Source: Nocardioides sp. Root190 (GTDB taxonomy: Bacteria; Actinomycetota; Actinomycetes; Propionibacteriales; Nocardioidaceae). From it: a stretch of 64,000 bases of DNA. Under the pieces are notes generated by a model, which had not been told where the DNA came from, made no database searches, and worked only from the letters and a program-made list of their open reading frames with translations. Of the stretch, positions 1-8,486 are shown one piece after another. The stretch lies in assembly GCF_001428565.1 (NCBI RefSeq), contig NZ_LMIA01000009.1:579358-643357 (forward strand). The letters run 5' to 3'. Position 1 is the stretch's first letter. Every line of letters starts with the position of its first letter. The position numbers and the translations under genes are program-made.

Positions 1-743
1 TACAGGACCTTGCCGTTCTCGTCCTCGTGGACGACGAGGTCGGCCATGGCCTTGAGCACGGGGACGAGCCGGGTGATGCCCGACCAGGCGGTCACGTCGG
101 CGGCGCTCGCCGGGCCGAAGGCCCGCAGGTAGCGCCGCACGATCGCGGCGACGTCCGGCTCCTGGAGCGGCGCGTCGAGCCAGCGAGCCGCGAAGTCGTA
201 GGCCACGGCGGTGGAGGCCTCCGGCTTCCAGCAGCCGCGCGGCGGCAGCTGGACCAGGACCTCGGTGACCCGGGCGACCTGGCCGAGCTGGGCCGCCGTG
301 AACTCGGGGAACCGCTCGGCCAGGGCGGCGCCGAGAGCACGCTGGGGGAGCGGTCCGTCGGCGAGTGCGCTCCGGACGGCCTCGGCGAAGGCCGCACGGT
401 CCACGGTCCGCGCCTCGCCGATGCTCTGGCTCTGGCGCAGCTCGCGGTCGCGCACGGGCGCGGCCCACACCGGCAGGCTCAGCGCGTCGTCGGGCAGGTG
501 CAGGTGGACGGTGTCGCGCATGCTGAGGACCCGGACGAGCGAGCGGTCCTCCAGCGCGCGGCTGACCTCCCACGGGTCGAGGTCGGTGAGCCGCGCGGCG
601 AGGGAGAGGTACGGCGGCAGGGGCTCCTGCGCCTGCAGCCCGATCAGGTGCCCGATCATGCTCGCCGGCGTCGCGTCCACCCGCTCCAGCAGGTGCTGGC
701 GGAGCAGGAGGGTGCGGTTGAGCCGCTGTCGGCTGAACTTCAC
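1..743 (-). CDS. Winged-helix DNA-binding protein, AlkZ/YcaQ-like (C-terminus beyond window)
   Basis: This frame runs leftward and stays open to base 1, so about 247 residues are visible and the C-terminus lies outside the window. The likely start is GTG at 743, 14 bases after the upstream gene, with a GAGG-type ribosome binding site; the protein opens VKFSRQRLNRTLLLRQ. Features typical of the HTH_42 family (which includes the DNA glycosylases AlkZ/YcaQ) are the early IGHLIGLQAQEP motif, the arginine-rich SLVRVLSMRDTVHL stretch and the later IVRRYLRAFGPASAADVTAW segment. The family binds DNA, and some members unhook crosslinks or remove alkylated bases. Whether this member is a glycosylase cannot be judged without the missing end. 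It is read in the same direction as the sigma/GerMN unit but is functionally unrelated. Confidence 0.72.
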   Translation of the reverse strand, partial: MKFSRQRLNRTLLLRQHLLERVDATPASMIGHLIGLQAQEPLPPYLSLAARLTDLDPWEVSRALEDRSLVRVLSMRDTVHLHLPDDALSLPVWAAPVRDRELRQSQSIGEARTVDRAAFAEAVRSALADGPLPQRALGAALAERFPEFTAAQLGQVARVTEVLVQLPPRGCWKPEASTAVAYDFAARWLDAPLQEPDVAAIVRRYLRAFGPASAADVTAWSGITRLVPVLKAMADLVVHEDENGKVL

Positions 744-756
744 CTCGACGCCGTCC

Positions 757-1683
757 TCACTCGATCGTGATCCGCTTCGTGTCCTCGGTCGGGCCGCCAC
801 CCTCGCCGTTCGACGGGTCGTCGGTGCGCGCGACGAAGGTGTAGGCGCCGGCCGGCAGGCTGCTCACGTCGATCTCGACGGACCAGGGGTAGAGCTTGTC
901 GATCCAGCCCTCGGCGGTGGCGAAGCCGTCGAGCACGACCTCGCCGGTGCTGTCCTCGATCGTCCACGGCACGGTGGCCTCGAAGGAGCTCGCCCGGCCG
1001 TTGGCCGTGATCGAGCCCTTCACCGCCGTGCCCTCGGCGGGCTCGGTGACGTTGACCAGGGCCAGCACGTCCAGCTGCGGACGGGCGTTGAGCCCCTTGC
1101 TCGCGTCGACCCCGAGAAGCGTGGCGGCGGGCCGGCCGTCGTGCTCGACCGTGACGGGGAGGCGCTCGCCCACCACGCCCTGGAGGGTCAGGACGAGCTG
1201 CTGGACGGCGAGCCGGGCGCGGGCGTTGTCGAGGCTGCCGCGGGAGAGCCAGGCCTCGTCGTCGACCTCCACCACGATCGCGTCCTCGGTCTGCTCGACC
1301 GAGGCGAACCGGCCGCTCGGCCACAGCGTGCGGTAGTCGGGGTCGACCGGGTCACCGGCGGTCACCGCGGCGGCGGCCGCGACGAGGGGCTCGATCCCCG
1401 AGGCCTGCGTGAACTCGCGGAAGAGACGGTCGCCCTGCGGGGTGTCGCCGACGTAGTAGACGGGGATCACCTCGGCGTCGGGCGCCTGGCCCGCGTCGGT
1501 CCCGTCGGTCCCGTCGGTCCCGTCGGAGGACGGGGTGCCCGCCTCGCTCGGGTCCGACGGTGTGGTGCTGGTGCCACTGGCCGGGTCGGCCGCGCCGCCG
1601 TCGTCGCTGCACGCGACGAGGAGGCCCAGGGCCAGGGTCGCGCCGGCGAGTGCCGTCAGGGAACGGCGGGTGGGGAGGCTCAT
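757..1683 (-). CDS. GerMN-Gmad2 domain lipoprotein
   Basis: A 308-residue exported lipoprotein. The N-terminus has a basic region, a hydrophobic stretch and a lipobox ending LLVAC at about residue 25. A Ser/Thr/Asp-rich linker with GTD repeats follows (about 45-65), then a GerMN-type domain starting at VIPVYYVGDTPQGDRLF (about 75-200) and a C-terminal Gmad2 immunoglobulin-like domain. GerMN and Gmad2 were named from spore-germination proteins but are common in surface lipoproteins of non-sporulating actinobacteria; no enzymatic role is known. It is a paralogue of the adjacent membrane protein (same YYVG/YFLG-TPEGDRLYREF and DPDYRT-WP motifs), 31 bases downstream of it in the same direction, so probably an arm of the same sigma-factor unit. 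Confidence 0.82.
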   Translation of the reverse strand: MSLPTRRSLTALAGATLALGLLVACSDDGGAADPASGTSTTPSDPSEAGTPSSDGTDGTDGTDAGQAPDAEVIPVYYVGDTPQGDRLFREFTQASGIEPLVAAAAAVTAGDPVDPDYRTLWPSGRFASVEQTEDAIVVEVDDEAWLSRGSLDNARARLAVQQLVLTLQGVVGERLPVTVEHDGRPAATLLGVDASKGLNARPQLDVLALVNVTEPAEGTAVKGSITANGRASSFEATVPWTIEDSTGEVVLDGFATAEGWIDKLYPWSVEIDVSSLPAGAYTFVARTDDPSNGEGGGPTEDTKRITIE

Positions 1684-1714
1684 GAGGGCGATCCTTCCGT
1701 GCTCGGTGGGTGGG

Positions 1715-2668
1715 TCAGCGGACCGTGAGGGTCCGCGTGTCGACGGCGGGGTCGTCGGGCCCGACGAGGAGGCTCACGACCAAGGTGTAGGTGCCCGGCG
1801 CGAGGTCGGTGATGTCAGTGGTCTGCTCCCACGTCCCGCCCGTCACGGGAGCCTCGCCGGACAGGGCGACCTCGCCGTCGGCGACCAGGGTCCACGGCAG
1901 GGAGTCGAGTCCCGTCGGTGGCCGGACGGTGCCGCGCACGGTCAGCAGGTCGTCGACGGTGTGGCCCTCCGCGGGATCGGAGATGTTGACCGGGGTGAGC
2001 ACGTCGCCGTCGCGGACGACATCGGTGCGCACGGTCCCGCCTGCGGTCTCGACGGTGACCGGCACGACGCGTCCCACCGCCGCCTGCGCGGTGTAGACGA
2101 CCTGCTGGATGCTCTCGACCGCCACGGCTGCCGGATCCGCCGCGGCACCCTCGCTGATGCGCACCGTGATGGCCTCCGCCGTCGCGTCGAGAGCGAGGAA
2201 GGCGCCGTCGGGCCATGCGGTGCGGTAGTCGGGGTCGTCCGGTCCGGCGTCCGTCTCGAGGCGACGGAGCGCCGAGAGCGCGCGGGCCGTGCCGTCGCCG
2301 GTGTGCGGCACCGACTGGAACTCCCGGTAGAGCCGGTCGCCCTCGGGCGTCGTGCCGAGGAAGTACGTCGCCACGGCGTCGAGGCGCTCGGCCGGCTGGT
2401 CGGCCGGGCCGTCCTCTCCGCCCGGGCGTCCGAGGCTGCCGACGAGCGCGACCGCTCCGATCACGGCAGCGGTCGCGGTCCCGGCACCGAGGACCAGCAG
2501 TGGCCAGCGGCGTGGGGTGCGGCGGGGGACCTGCGCCGTGCGCCGCCGGATCGCGCCGAGACCGTCGCCGGGATCGACGTCGGCGACCGCGTCGCTCAGC
2601 AGCCAGCGGAGGTCGTCGTCGGGGAAGTCGTCGCCGACGTCGTCGAGGAGGTCGTGGTCCTTCGCCAT
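1715..2668 (-). CDS. Membrane GerMN-Gmad2 protein, putative anti-sigma/sensor partner
   Basis: A 317-residue protein whose ATG overlaps the stop codon of the sigma factor gene (ATGA at 2665-2668), implying translational coupling. Residues 1-54 form an acidic then arginine-rich cytoplasmic domain. Residues 55-78 form a single transmembrane helix (WPLLVLGAGTATAAVIGAVA). The outside part carries a GerMN domain (VATYFLGTTPEGDRLYREF) and a C-terminal Gmad2 domain. An inside segment facing a cytoplasmic sigma factor, one helix and an extracellular domain is the layout expected of a transmembrane anti-sigma factor. No classical zinc-containing anti-sigma motif (HxxxCxxC) is present, so the role is inferred from context and topology. 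The frame extends much further upstream without a stop, but those codons overlap the sigma gene and are not credible. Confidence 0.75.
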   Translation of the reverse strand: MAKDHDLLDDVGDDFPDDDLRWLLSDAVADVDPGDGLGAIRRRTAQVPRRTPRRWPLLVLGAGTATAAVIGAVALVGSLGRPGGEDGPADQPAERLDAVATYFLGTTPEGDRLYREFQSVPHTGDGTARALSALRRLETDAGPDDPDYRTAWPDGAFLALDATAEAITVRISEGAAADPAAVAVESIQQVVYTAQAAVGRVVPVTVETAGGTVRTDVVRDGDVLTPVNISDPAEGHTVDDLLTVRGTVRPPTGLDSLPWTLVADGEVALSGEAPVTGGTWEQTTDITDLAPGTYTLVVSLLVGPDDPAVDTRTLTVR

Positions 2669-3186
2669 CACTGGCCGTCCTTGTCCTGGTGCGTGGCGAG
2701 CAGTGGCCGCAACGCCGCCGAGCCCCGCGAGGCGTGGCTCTTCACCGCACCTCTGCTGATCCCGAGTGTGTCGGCGATCTCCGCCTCGGACAGGTCGAGG
2801 TAGTAGCGCAGCGCGAGCACCTCGCGCTGGCGACGCGGCAGGCGCTGGAGCGCGTCCAGCACGGTCTGCCTCCTGCTGTCGGCCAGGACCGGCTCGTCGG
2901 CGCCCGGCACGACGTCGACGTGGTGCTGCCGGGCGAGGTGCCGCTGCACCACACCGCGGTGCCGCAGCGCCGAACGGGACCGGTTCACCACGCTCTGGCG
3001 AAGGTACGCCGCAGCACGGCTCGGGTCGTCGAGTCGCGACCACCGACGGTGCAGCTCGACGAAGGCGTCCTGGACGACCTCCTCGGCCTGGCCCCGGTCG
3101 CGCACCAGCAGGACGGAGAGCCGCACCAGCTGGTCCCAGTGGGCGACGTACAGGCTCTCGATCGCGGCGTCGACGTCCTCGCTCAT
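2668..3186 (-). CDS. RNA polymerase ECF sigma factor, SigE family
   Basis: A 172-residue extracytoplasmic-function sigma factor. Region 2 covers about residues 8-75 (LYVAHWDQLVRLSVLLVRD, then AEEVVQDAFVELHRRW, the core-polymerase-binding region). Region 4 is near the C-terminus (LPRRQREVLALRYYLDL, then EAEIADTLGISRGAVKSHAS, the -35-reading helix-turn-helix). I chose the ATG at 3186 because it starts directly with the conserved region-2 lead-in; the open frame continues to 3306 but has no family-like sequence there. The gene is translationally coupled to a one-helix membrane protein, a common arrangement for sigma/anti-sigma pairs. A GGAAC motif sits at 3263-3267 (minus strand), followed at roughly the right distance by GTC, so autoregulation is possible but not shown. 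Confidence 0.9.
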   Translation of the reverse strand: MSEDVDAAIESLYVAHWDQLVRLSVLLVRDRGQAEEVVQDAFVELHRRWSRLDDPSRAAAYLRQSVVNRSRSALRHRGVVQRHLARQHHVDVVPGADEPVLADSRRQTVLDALQRLPRRQREVLALRYYLDLSEAEIADTLGISRGAVKSHASRGSAALRPLLATHQDKDGQ

Positions 3187-3326
3187 GGCACGCCCACGTG
3201 CCCCGGCAGGGGAGCCGGGGTGGAGCGGAGCAGCGCCGAGGACCGCATGGATCGTCACGGTAGTTCCACGCGCACCCCCGGGGATCGGTTGACACGGCGA
3301 TCGCACGATCTGGGAGGCTGGGAGAC

Positions 3327-3674
3327 GTGACTGCCGATCCCGAGTGCCTGTTCTGCAAGATCATCGCCGGCGAGATCCCCGCCGAGATCCTCCACTCCAC
3401 CGAGCGGACCGTCGCCTTCCGCGACATCAACCCGCAGGCGCCGCTCCACGTGCTGGTCGTGCCCCGTGACCACGCGCCGAACGCTGCGGCGAGCGCGGAG
3501 GCGGGTCCCGAGATGTTCGCCGAGATCGCCGTGACGGCGCGAGCGATCGCCACCGCCGAGGGGTACGACGACCACCGGCTCGTGTTCAACACCGGCGCCG
3601 GCGTGGGCCAGACGGTGTTCCACACCCACGGCCACGTGCTCGCCGGGCGCTCGATGACCTGGCCCCCGGGCTGA
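3327..3674 (+). CDS. HIT family nucleotide-binding hydrolase (HinT-like)
   Basis: A 115-residue protein of the histidine-triad family, near the usual HinT length. It begins with the characteristic CLFCKIIAGEIPAEI segment and ends with the triad VFHTHGHVLAGR (H-x-H-x-H), whose central histidine is nucleotidylated during hydrolysis of AMP-phosphoramidates. The start is GTG at 3327, preceded by GGGAG. It is divergent from the sigma factor and followed by phoH. HIT proteins commonly sit upstream of phoH-ybeY in actinobacteria, so the call is well supported; the physiological substrate is unknown. Confidence 0.93.
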   Translation: MTADPECLFCKIIAGEIPAEILHSTERTVAFRDINPQAPLHVLVVPRDHAPNAAASAEAGPEMFAEIAVTARAIATAEGYDDHRLVFNTGAGVGQTVFHTHGHVLAGRSMTWPPG

Positions 3675-3675
3675 T

Positions 3676-3710
3676 CAGGCCTGGTCAGGCCTGGTCAGGG
3701 CTGGTCAGCA
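3676..3710. repeat. Short decamer tandem repeat after the HIT gene
   Basis: Immediately after the HIT stop codon the sequence repeats a CAGGCCTGGT-like decamer about three and a half times with minor changes. A GC-rich hairpin (GGCCCC pairing with GGGGCC, about 3732-3748) follows before phoH and may terminate or attenuate transcription. No coding potential was seen. Confidence 0.5.
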
Positions 3711-3806
3711 CCGGTCGGGGGTAATCGGGTGGGCCCCGGCGGGGGCCTCCCGTAGCATGGAGGGACCATTCGTCGTCCCTGAAAGGCCGCCCGTCCTCGG
3801 GCATCC

Positions 3807-4877
3807 ATGACCGACTCACCTCCCACCCCGATCACAGCGACCCGGCACACCGTCGTGGTGCCGAACAGCATCGACATGGTCACGCTCTTCGGTCCGGGCG
3901 ACGAACACCTCGGGATCATCGAGAAGAACTTCGGCGTCCAGATCCACGTCCGTGGCAACCGGCTGACACTGACCGGCGAGACCCACGAGCTCGAGCTCGC
4001 CCAGAAGCTCATCGAGGAGCTCGTGGTGATCCTGCGCACCGGGCAGGGCATCACCGTCGACGTCGTCGAGCGCGTCGAGGCGATGCTCCGTGCCCAGACG
4101 CCGACCTCGGAACGACCCGCGGACGTGCTGTCCCTCAACATCCTGAGCAATCGCGGCCGCTCGATCCGGCCCAAGACGCTCAACCAGAAGCGCTACGTCG
4201 AGACCATCGACCAGCACACGATCACCTTCGGCATCGGCCCGGCGGGCACCGGCAAGACCTACCTCGCCATGGCGAAGGCTGTGCAGGCCCTCCAGGCCAA
4301 GCAGGTCAACCGGATCATCCTGACCCGTCCGGCCGTCGAGGCGGGGGAGCGGCTCGGCTACCTCCCCGGCACGCTCAGCGAGAAGATCGACCCCTACCTG
4401 CGGCCGTTGTACGACGCCCTCCACGACATGCTCGACCCGGAGTCGGTGCCCAAGCTCCTCGCCGCCGGCACGATCGAAGTGGCGCCGCTGGCCTACATGC
4501 GCGGTCGCTCGCTGAACGACTCCTTCATCATTCTCGACGAGGCGCAGAACACCACGCCCGAGCAGATGAAGATGTTCCTGACCCGTCTGGGCTTCGGCTC
4601 GAAGATCGTGGTGACCGGTGACGTCACCCAGGTCGACCTGCCGTCCGGGACGACCTCCGGCCTGCGGATCATCGAGGGGATCCTCGACGGTGTCGAGGAC
4701 CTCGCGTTCGTGCGGCTCACGAGCAGCGACGTCGTGCGCCACAAGCTGGTGGCGCGCATCGTCGCAGCCTACGACGAGTTCGACGCGCAGAAGGAAGCCC
4801 AGAAGGAAGCCCAGAAGGCGGAGCGGGACATCCGCCAGAACCGACGCTTCGAGAACCAGAAGGACGACGCCGAGTGA
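3807..4877 (+). CDS. phoH: PhoH-like ATPase
   Basis: A 356-residue PhoH-family P-loop ATPase. Residues 15-100 hold an N-terminal KH-like RNA-binding region (FGVQIHVRGNRLTLTG). The ATPase core has Walker A GPAGTGKTYLA at about residue 140 and Walker B FIILDEAQN at about 232. The C-terminal tail is charged, with KEAQKEAQKAERD repeats. Next to ybeY, PhoH1-type proteins are thought to act in RNA metabolism as ATP-dependent RNA-processing factors; the old phosphate-starvation name is historical. The stop codon overlaps the GTG start of ybeY by four bases, so the two are co-translated. Confidence 0.95.
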   Translation: MTDSPPTPITATRHTVVVPNSIDMVTLFGPGDEHLGIIEKNFGVQIHVRGNRLTLTGETHELELAQKLIEELVVILRTGQGITVDVVERVEAMLRAQTPTSERPADVLSLNILSNRGRSIRPKTLNQKRYVETIDQHTITFGIGPAGTGKTYLAMAKAVQALQAKQVNRIILTRPAVEAGERLGYLPGTLSEKIDPYLRPLYDALHDMLDPESVPKLLAAGTIEVAPLAYMRGRSLNDSFIILDEAQNTTPEQMKMFLTRLGFGSKIVVTGDVTQVDLPSGTTSGLRIIEGILDGVEDLAFVRLTSSDVVRHKLVARIVAAYDEFDAQKEAQKEAQKAERDIRQNRRFENQKDDAE

Positions 4878-5335
4878 GCATCGAGATCCTCGACGAGTCC
4901 GGGGCCGGGCTCGACGTCAAGCACTTCTCGCGGCTGTCGCGGTTCGTGATGGACCAGATGCGCGTGCACCCGCTCGCCGAGCTCTGCATCAAGGCGGTCG
5001 ACGAGGCCACCATCGCCGAGCTCAACGAGAAGTGGATGGAGAAGGAGGGCCCGACCGACGTCCTGGCCTTCCCGATGGACGAGCTGCGGCCCGGCCTGGT
5101 CAACGAGGAGCCCGAGGAGGGCGTGCTCGGCGACCTGGTGCTCTGCCCGGTCATCGCCGAGCGTCAGGGTGCTGCGGCCGGCCACGGCACCCTCGCTGAG
5201 CTCGAGCTGCTGACGACCCACGGCATCCTGCACCTGCTCGGCTACGACCACGCGGAGCCGGAGGAGCACAAGGTCATGTTCGGGCTCCAGGACCAGCTGC
5301 TGGTCCAGTGGCGCGACCACCTCGCGGCCTCGTGA
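4874..5335 (+). CDS. ybeY: Endoribonuclease YbeY (rRNA maturation factor)
   Basis: A 153-residue single-domain metal-dependent RNase involved in 16S rRNA 3'-end maturation and ribosome quality control. The family signature THGILHLLGYDH (the three histidines that bind zinc) lies at about residues 115-126. The conserved NEKWMEKEGPTDVLAFPMDE segment lies upstream. The start is GTG at 4874 within the end of phoH, and the gene is followed after four bases by the CorC-type gene, matching the widely conserved phoH-ybeY-corC operon. Confidence 0.96.
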   Translation: MSIEILDESGAGLDVKHFSRLSRFVMDQMRVHPLAELCIKAVDEATIAELNEKWMEKEGPTDVLAFPMDELRPGLVNEEPEEGVLGDLVLCPVIAERQGAAAGHGTLAELELLTTHGILHLLGYDHAEPEEHKVMFGLQDQLLVQWRDHLAAS

Positions 5336-5339
5336 TCCG

Positions 5340-6641
5340 GTGATCGCTGGCAGTCTGTGGCCGCTCGTCGTGGCGGCCGTGCTCGTTGTTCTTGCCGGAC
5401 TCTTCGCAGCTGCCGACGCGGCGATCGCCGGTTTCTCCCGGGCGCGCGCCCAGGAGCTCCTGCAGGAGGGCCGCGGCGGCGCCCGGCGCCTCGTCGCCGT
5501 CCTCGAGGACGCACCGCGCCACCTCAACACCGCCCTGCTGCTGCAGCTGTTCTGCGAGATCGCCGCGATCGTCATGGTCACGCTGCACATCGACGACCGG
5601 GTCGACGCGTCCTGGTGGGCGCGAGCAGGTCTCGCGCTCGGCGTGATGCTGGTCGTGTCCTTCGTCGTGATCGGGGTCGCGCCGCGCACCATCGGGCGTC
5701 AGCACGCCGAGACCATCGCGATCTGGTCGGCCTGGCCGCTGTCGGCGCTCACCACGGTGCTGGGCCCGATCCCGCGGCTGCTGATCCTGGTCGGCAACGC
5801 GATCACCCCCGGCAAGGGATTCCGTGAGGGCCCGTTCTCCACGGAGACCGAGCTGCGCGAGATGGTCGACATCGCCGAGGCCTCCGAGCTGATCGAGGCC
5901 GAGGAGCGGCGGATGATCCACTCGGTCTTCGAGTTCGGTGACACCACGGTGCGCGAGGTGATGGTCCCGCGCGGCGACGTCGTCTACATCGAGGCCCACA
6001 AGAACCTCCGCCAGACGATGTCGCTGTTCCTGCGCTCCGGCTACTCCAGAGTGCCGGTCATCGGCGAGAACCTCGACGACGTCCGCGGCTTCGCCTACCT
6101 CAAGGACGTCGTGCGCCGTGACTTCGAGGCGCCGGACGTCGAGCTGACCCAGCGTGTCGAGGAGATCATGCGCCCGGTGCACTGGGTGCCGGAGTCCAAG
6201 CCGGTCGACGACCTGCTCCGCGAGATGCAGGCCCGACGCCAGCACATCGCGGTCGTCGTGGACGAGTACGGCGGCACTGCCGGCCTGATCACGATCGAGG
6301 ACCTGCTCGAGGAGATCGTCGGTGAGATCACCGACGAGTTCGACGAGGACGAGGTCGAGGTCGAGCAGATCGGGGGCGTCGGCGACGGCATGGTGCGGGT
6401 CTCCTCGCGCTACCCGGTCGACGACCTCGACGAGATATTCGGTTTCACCATCGAGGAGGAGGACGTCGACTCGGTCGGCGGCCTGCTCGCCAAGCACCTC
6501 GGCCGGGTCCCGATCGCGGGATCCGTCGTGGAGGCCCACGGATTGCGGTTCGAGGCCGAGCAGGCAGCCGGGCGCCGCAACAAGATCGAGACGGTCCTGA
6601 TCTCGCGGGTCGCCGACGGCGACGTCCTCAGCCAGTCCTGA
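5340..6641 (+). CDS. CorC/HlyC family membrane protein (DUF21-CBS-CorC_HlyC)
   Basis: A 433-residue membrane protein. The N-terminal third is a DUF21 (CNNM-type) domain with several hydrophobic segments ([20 protein letters not shown] at the start). A pair of CBS domains follows ([14 protein letters not shown] and [17 protein letters not shown]). The C-terminal part is the CorC_HlyC domain, led by [20 protein letters not shown]. Members are linked to magnesium or cobalt efflux; older annotations say hemolysin. GTG start at 5340, four bases after ybeY. Its end overlaps by 14 bases the end of the convergent MBL gene. In mycobacteria the next genes are the Rv2365c homologue and era; here about 3.2 kb intervenes before the first and 14.8 kb before era. 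Confidence 0.92.
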   Translation: MIAGSLWPLVVAAVLVVLAGLFAAADAAIAGFSRARAQELLQEGRGGARRLVAVLEDAPRHLNTALLLQLFCEIAAIVMVTLHIDDRVDASWWARAGLALGVMLVVSFVVIGVAPRTIGRQHAETIAIWSAWPLSALTTVLGPIPRLLILVGNAITPGKGFREGPFSTETELREMVDIAEASELIEAEERRMIHSVFEFGDTTVREVMVPRGDVVYIEAHKNLRQTMSLFLRSGYSRVPVIGENLDDVRGFAYLKDVVRRDFEAPDVELTQRVEEIMRPVHWVPESKPVDDLLREMQARRQHIAVVVDEYGGTAGLITIEDLLEEIVGEITDEFDEDEVEVEQIGGVGDGMVRVSSRYPVDDLDEIFGFTIEEEDVDSVGGLLAKHLGRVPIAGSVVEAHGLRFEAEQAAGRRNKIETVLISRVADGDVLSQS

Positions 6642-7551
6642 TCGCCCAGGGGTCCTCGCGCTGCCACACGGTGGGCAGGTGCAGGCCGACGCCCTGCTGT
6701 GCGGCGAGCTCGGTGAACACCCGCATCGTGACGTCGAGGTCGTCGCCGAGGTAGGGCAGCGCCCGCAGGGGCAGGTCGAGCGGGCGGAAGAAGTCGTCCC
6801 AGTGCAGCAGCACGACCTCCTGTGCCCCGACCGCCGTGACGGTCTCGGCCCAGTAGGTCCGGATGTAGTCCTCGTCCTGGACGCCGAGCTGCCCCACGCC
6901 GAGGTAGGCGACCCCGGCCCGTCGCCCGTGGAGCGAGCCCGGCACGAAGCCGGCGCTGCCCTGCACGAGTGCGGTGCGGCCGCTGTCGTGGGCGAGGAGG
7001 ATCGACCACGCCTCGCCACACCGGTAGGCCGTCGTACGAACCGGGGGGACGAGGGGCTCGGTGATCTCGCCCGGATACCTGTCCGGCGGGCAGTGCTCGG
7101 ACTCGATCCACGTCAGGTGGAAGGCACCGAACGACACGGTCTCGCCGGGAGTCACCACCCGGATCCGGTCCTCGGGAAGGTCTGCGCCGCGTCCCACGTT
7201 GGCGGTCGACTCGCCGCCGGCGAGGACGGCGCCCGTCCGCTCCGCGACGACGGCCGAGTCCATCGCGTGGTCGAAGTGGGTGTGCACCGGTGCCACCAGG
7301 GCCAGCCGGCCGATGGCGGCGCGCGCGAGCACTGCGTCGATGCGTGCGTGGTCCGGGGCGATCCGTCCGAGAGCGACTCGCGGCAGGGACGGACGTGAGA
7401 AGAACCCGTCCGTCAGCACCGCCGTCTCTCCGTCGTCGAGCAGCAGGCTCGAGACGCCGAGGAAGGTGGCGCCGAAGGTGTCCGTGGACGCCGGGACGTC
7501 GAACCTGTCGGCGTACCTGCCGATGTCCGGACGCCCGAGCTTGAGGCGCAC
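6628..7551 (-). CDS. MBL-fold metallo-hydrolase
   Basis: A protein of about 307 residues from a GTG at 7551, preceded by GAGGG. The metallo-beta-lactamase metal-binding motif HTHFDHAMDS (H-x-H-x-D-H) is at about residue 95, with later conserved residues WIESEHCPPDR, LAHDSG and LLHWDDF. This resembles the UlaG/RomA-like branch of cytoplasmic hydrolases with unknown natural substrates. The frame stays open far upstream through the repeat cluster, but that extension reads as repeat-encoded GGRSRDGRGRPPRP motifs and overlaps the DUF1330 gene, so I rejected it. It lies 11 bases downstream of the DUF1330 gene, probably in one transcript. Confidence 0.82.
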   Translation of the reverse strand: MRLKLGRPDIGRYADRFDVPASTDTFGATFLGVSSLLLDDGETAVLTDGFFSRPSLPRVALGRIAPDHARIDAVLARAAIGRLALVAPVHTHFDHAMDSAVVAERTGAVLAGGESTANVGRGADLPEDRIRVVTPGETVSFGAFHLTWIESEHCPPDRYPGEITEPLVPPVRTTAYRCGEAWSILLAHDSGRTALVQGSAGFVPGSLHGRRAGVAYLGVGQLGVQDEDYIRTYWAETVTAVGAQEVVLLHWDDFFRPLDLPLRALPYLGDDLDVTMRVFTELAAQQGVGLHLPTVWQREDPWAIRTG

Positions 7552-7562
7552 TGCCGTTGCCC

Positions 7563-7850
7563 TCAGGCGCCGGGGACGATCCGCATGTCGCGCACGGCGC
7601 CTCCGTCGAGAGCCGCGAGCGCTTCCTGGTAGGCCGCCGAGTCGTGGGCCGCAACCGCTGCGTCGACGCTCTCGAACTCGATGAGGACGCTGCGCTGCTC
7701 GAGCCCGGCCTCGTACACCTTCGCGGGCAGGCCGCGCGCCAGGAAGCGCCCACCCGCCGCGATCAGGGCCGGTCCGGCGAGCGTCGCGTACGCCACCAGC
7801 TTCTCCTCGTCGGTGACCTCGCGGTAGTTGCTGATCCAGTAGGCAGGCAT
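7563..7850 (-). CDS. DUF1330 family protein
   Basis: A small 95-residue ferredoxin-like alpha/beta-barrel-type protein starting MPAYWISNYREVTDEEKL. The family layout is clear: AYATLAGPALIAAGGRFLAR, then the acidic IEFESVDAAVAAHDSAAYQEA, ending RIVPGA. DUF1330 proteins are usually dimeric with no proven activity; some relatives are monooxygenase-like. It precedes the MBL hydrolase in the same direction. Its 5' side abuts the repeat cluster, which may supply or disrupt its promoter. Confidence 0.85.
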   Translation of the reverse strand: MPAYWISNYREVTDEEKLVAYATLAGPALIAAGGRFLARGLPAKVYEAGLEQRSVLIEFESVDAAVAAHDSAAYQEALAALDGGAVRDMRIVPGA

Positions 7851-7897
7851 GCCCCCATCCTGCCGGATCCCCGTTCGGTGGTGCCTCGAGGCGCCCC

Positions 7898-8440
7898 GTT
7901 GGTCGAGGAGGCCGCCCGCGGCCGTCTCGAGACCACCCGCCACGGTGCACCCGCTTGCCCGTGGGCCAGTTCCGGCACCGGGTCGCCAGGTCTCGAGACG
8001 GCTCCGTTGGTCGAGGAGGCCGCCCGCGGCCGTCTCGAGACCGCCCGCCACGGTGCACCCGCCCGCCCACGTCTGGGGTTCCGGCATCGACTCACCGGGT
8101 CTCGAGACGGTCGCTGCGCGACCTCCTCGACCTTCTCGACCTCCGAGGAGATCACCGGTCCCACCGTTGGTCGAGGAGGCCGCCCGCGGCCGTCTCGAGA
8201 CCGCCCGCCACGGTGCACCCACCCGCCCACGTCCGGGGTTCCGGGACCGAGTCACCGGGTCTCGAGACGGTCGCTGCGCGACCTCCTCGACCAACGAGCT
8301 ACTTGACCTCCGTTGGTCGAGGAGGCCGCCCGCGGCCGTCTCGAGACCTCTGGCCACGGTGCACCCACCTGCCCATGTGTGGGGTTCCGGCATCGACTCA
8401 CCGGGTCTCGGGACGGTCGCTGCGCGACCTCCTCGACCAC
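7898..8440. repeat. Cluster of composite inverted-repeat elements (arms A and B)
   Basis: Four near-identical 37-bp A arms occur at 7898-7934, 8006-8042, 8166-8202 and 8312-8348; each starts GTTGGTCGAGGAGG and ends GTCTCGAGACC. Three B arms, in inverted orientation and with a different central palindrome, lie at about 8098-8132, 8258-8295 and 8404-8440. A truncated B arm is near 7990-8001. Each full A-B pair brackets a conserved spacer of about 55 bp containing CCACGGTGCACCC. The outer ends of A and the reverse complement of B match, so each pair can fold as a long hairpin. This fills the intergenic space between the DUF1330 and 13E12 genes. The open frames through it are repeat artefacts. 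It is not CRISPR-like: the spacers are conserved and the repeats inverted. Confidence 0.9.
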
Positions 8441-8486
8441 CGGGCTTCCGCCTGCCGGTGGTTGTGTCGGTAAGCCGTGATCCAAT

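Noticed and set aside
3240..3267. ECF-type promoter (GGAAC...GTC) before the sigma factor gene
   Set aside because: The motif is short and the spacing to the -10-like element is ambiguous, so it is mentioned but not called as a feature.
6628..8230. Long open frames through the repeat cluster (proteins rich in RDGRGRPPRP)
   Set aside because: They are created by the repeat units, lack start signals and family-like sequence, and overlap the MBL and DUF1330 genes.
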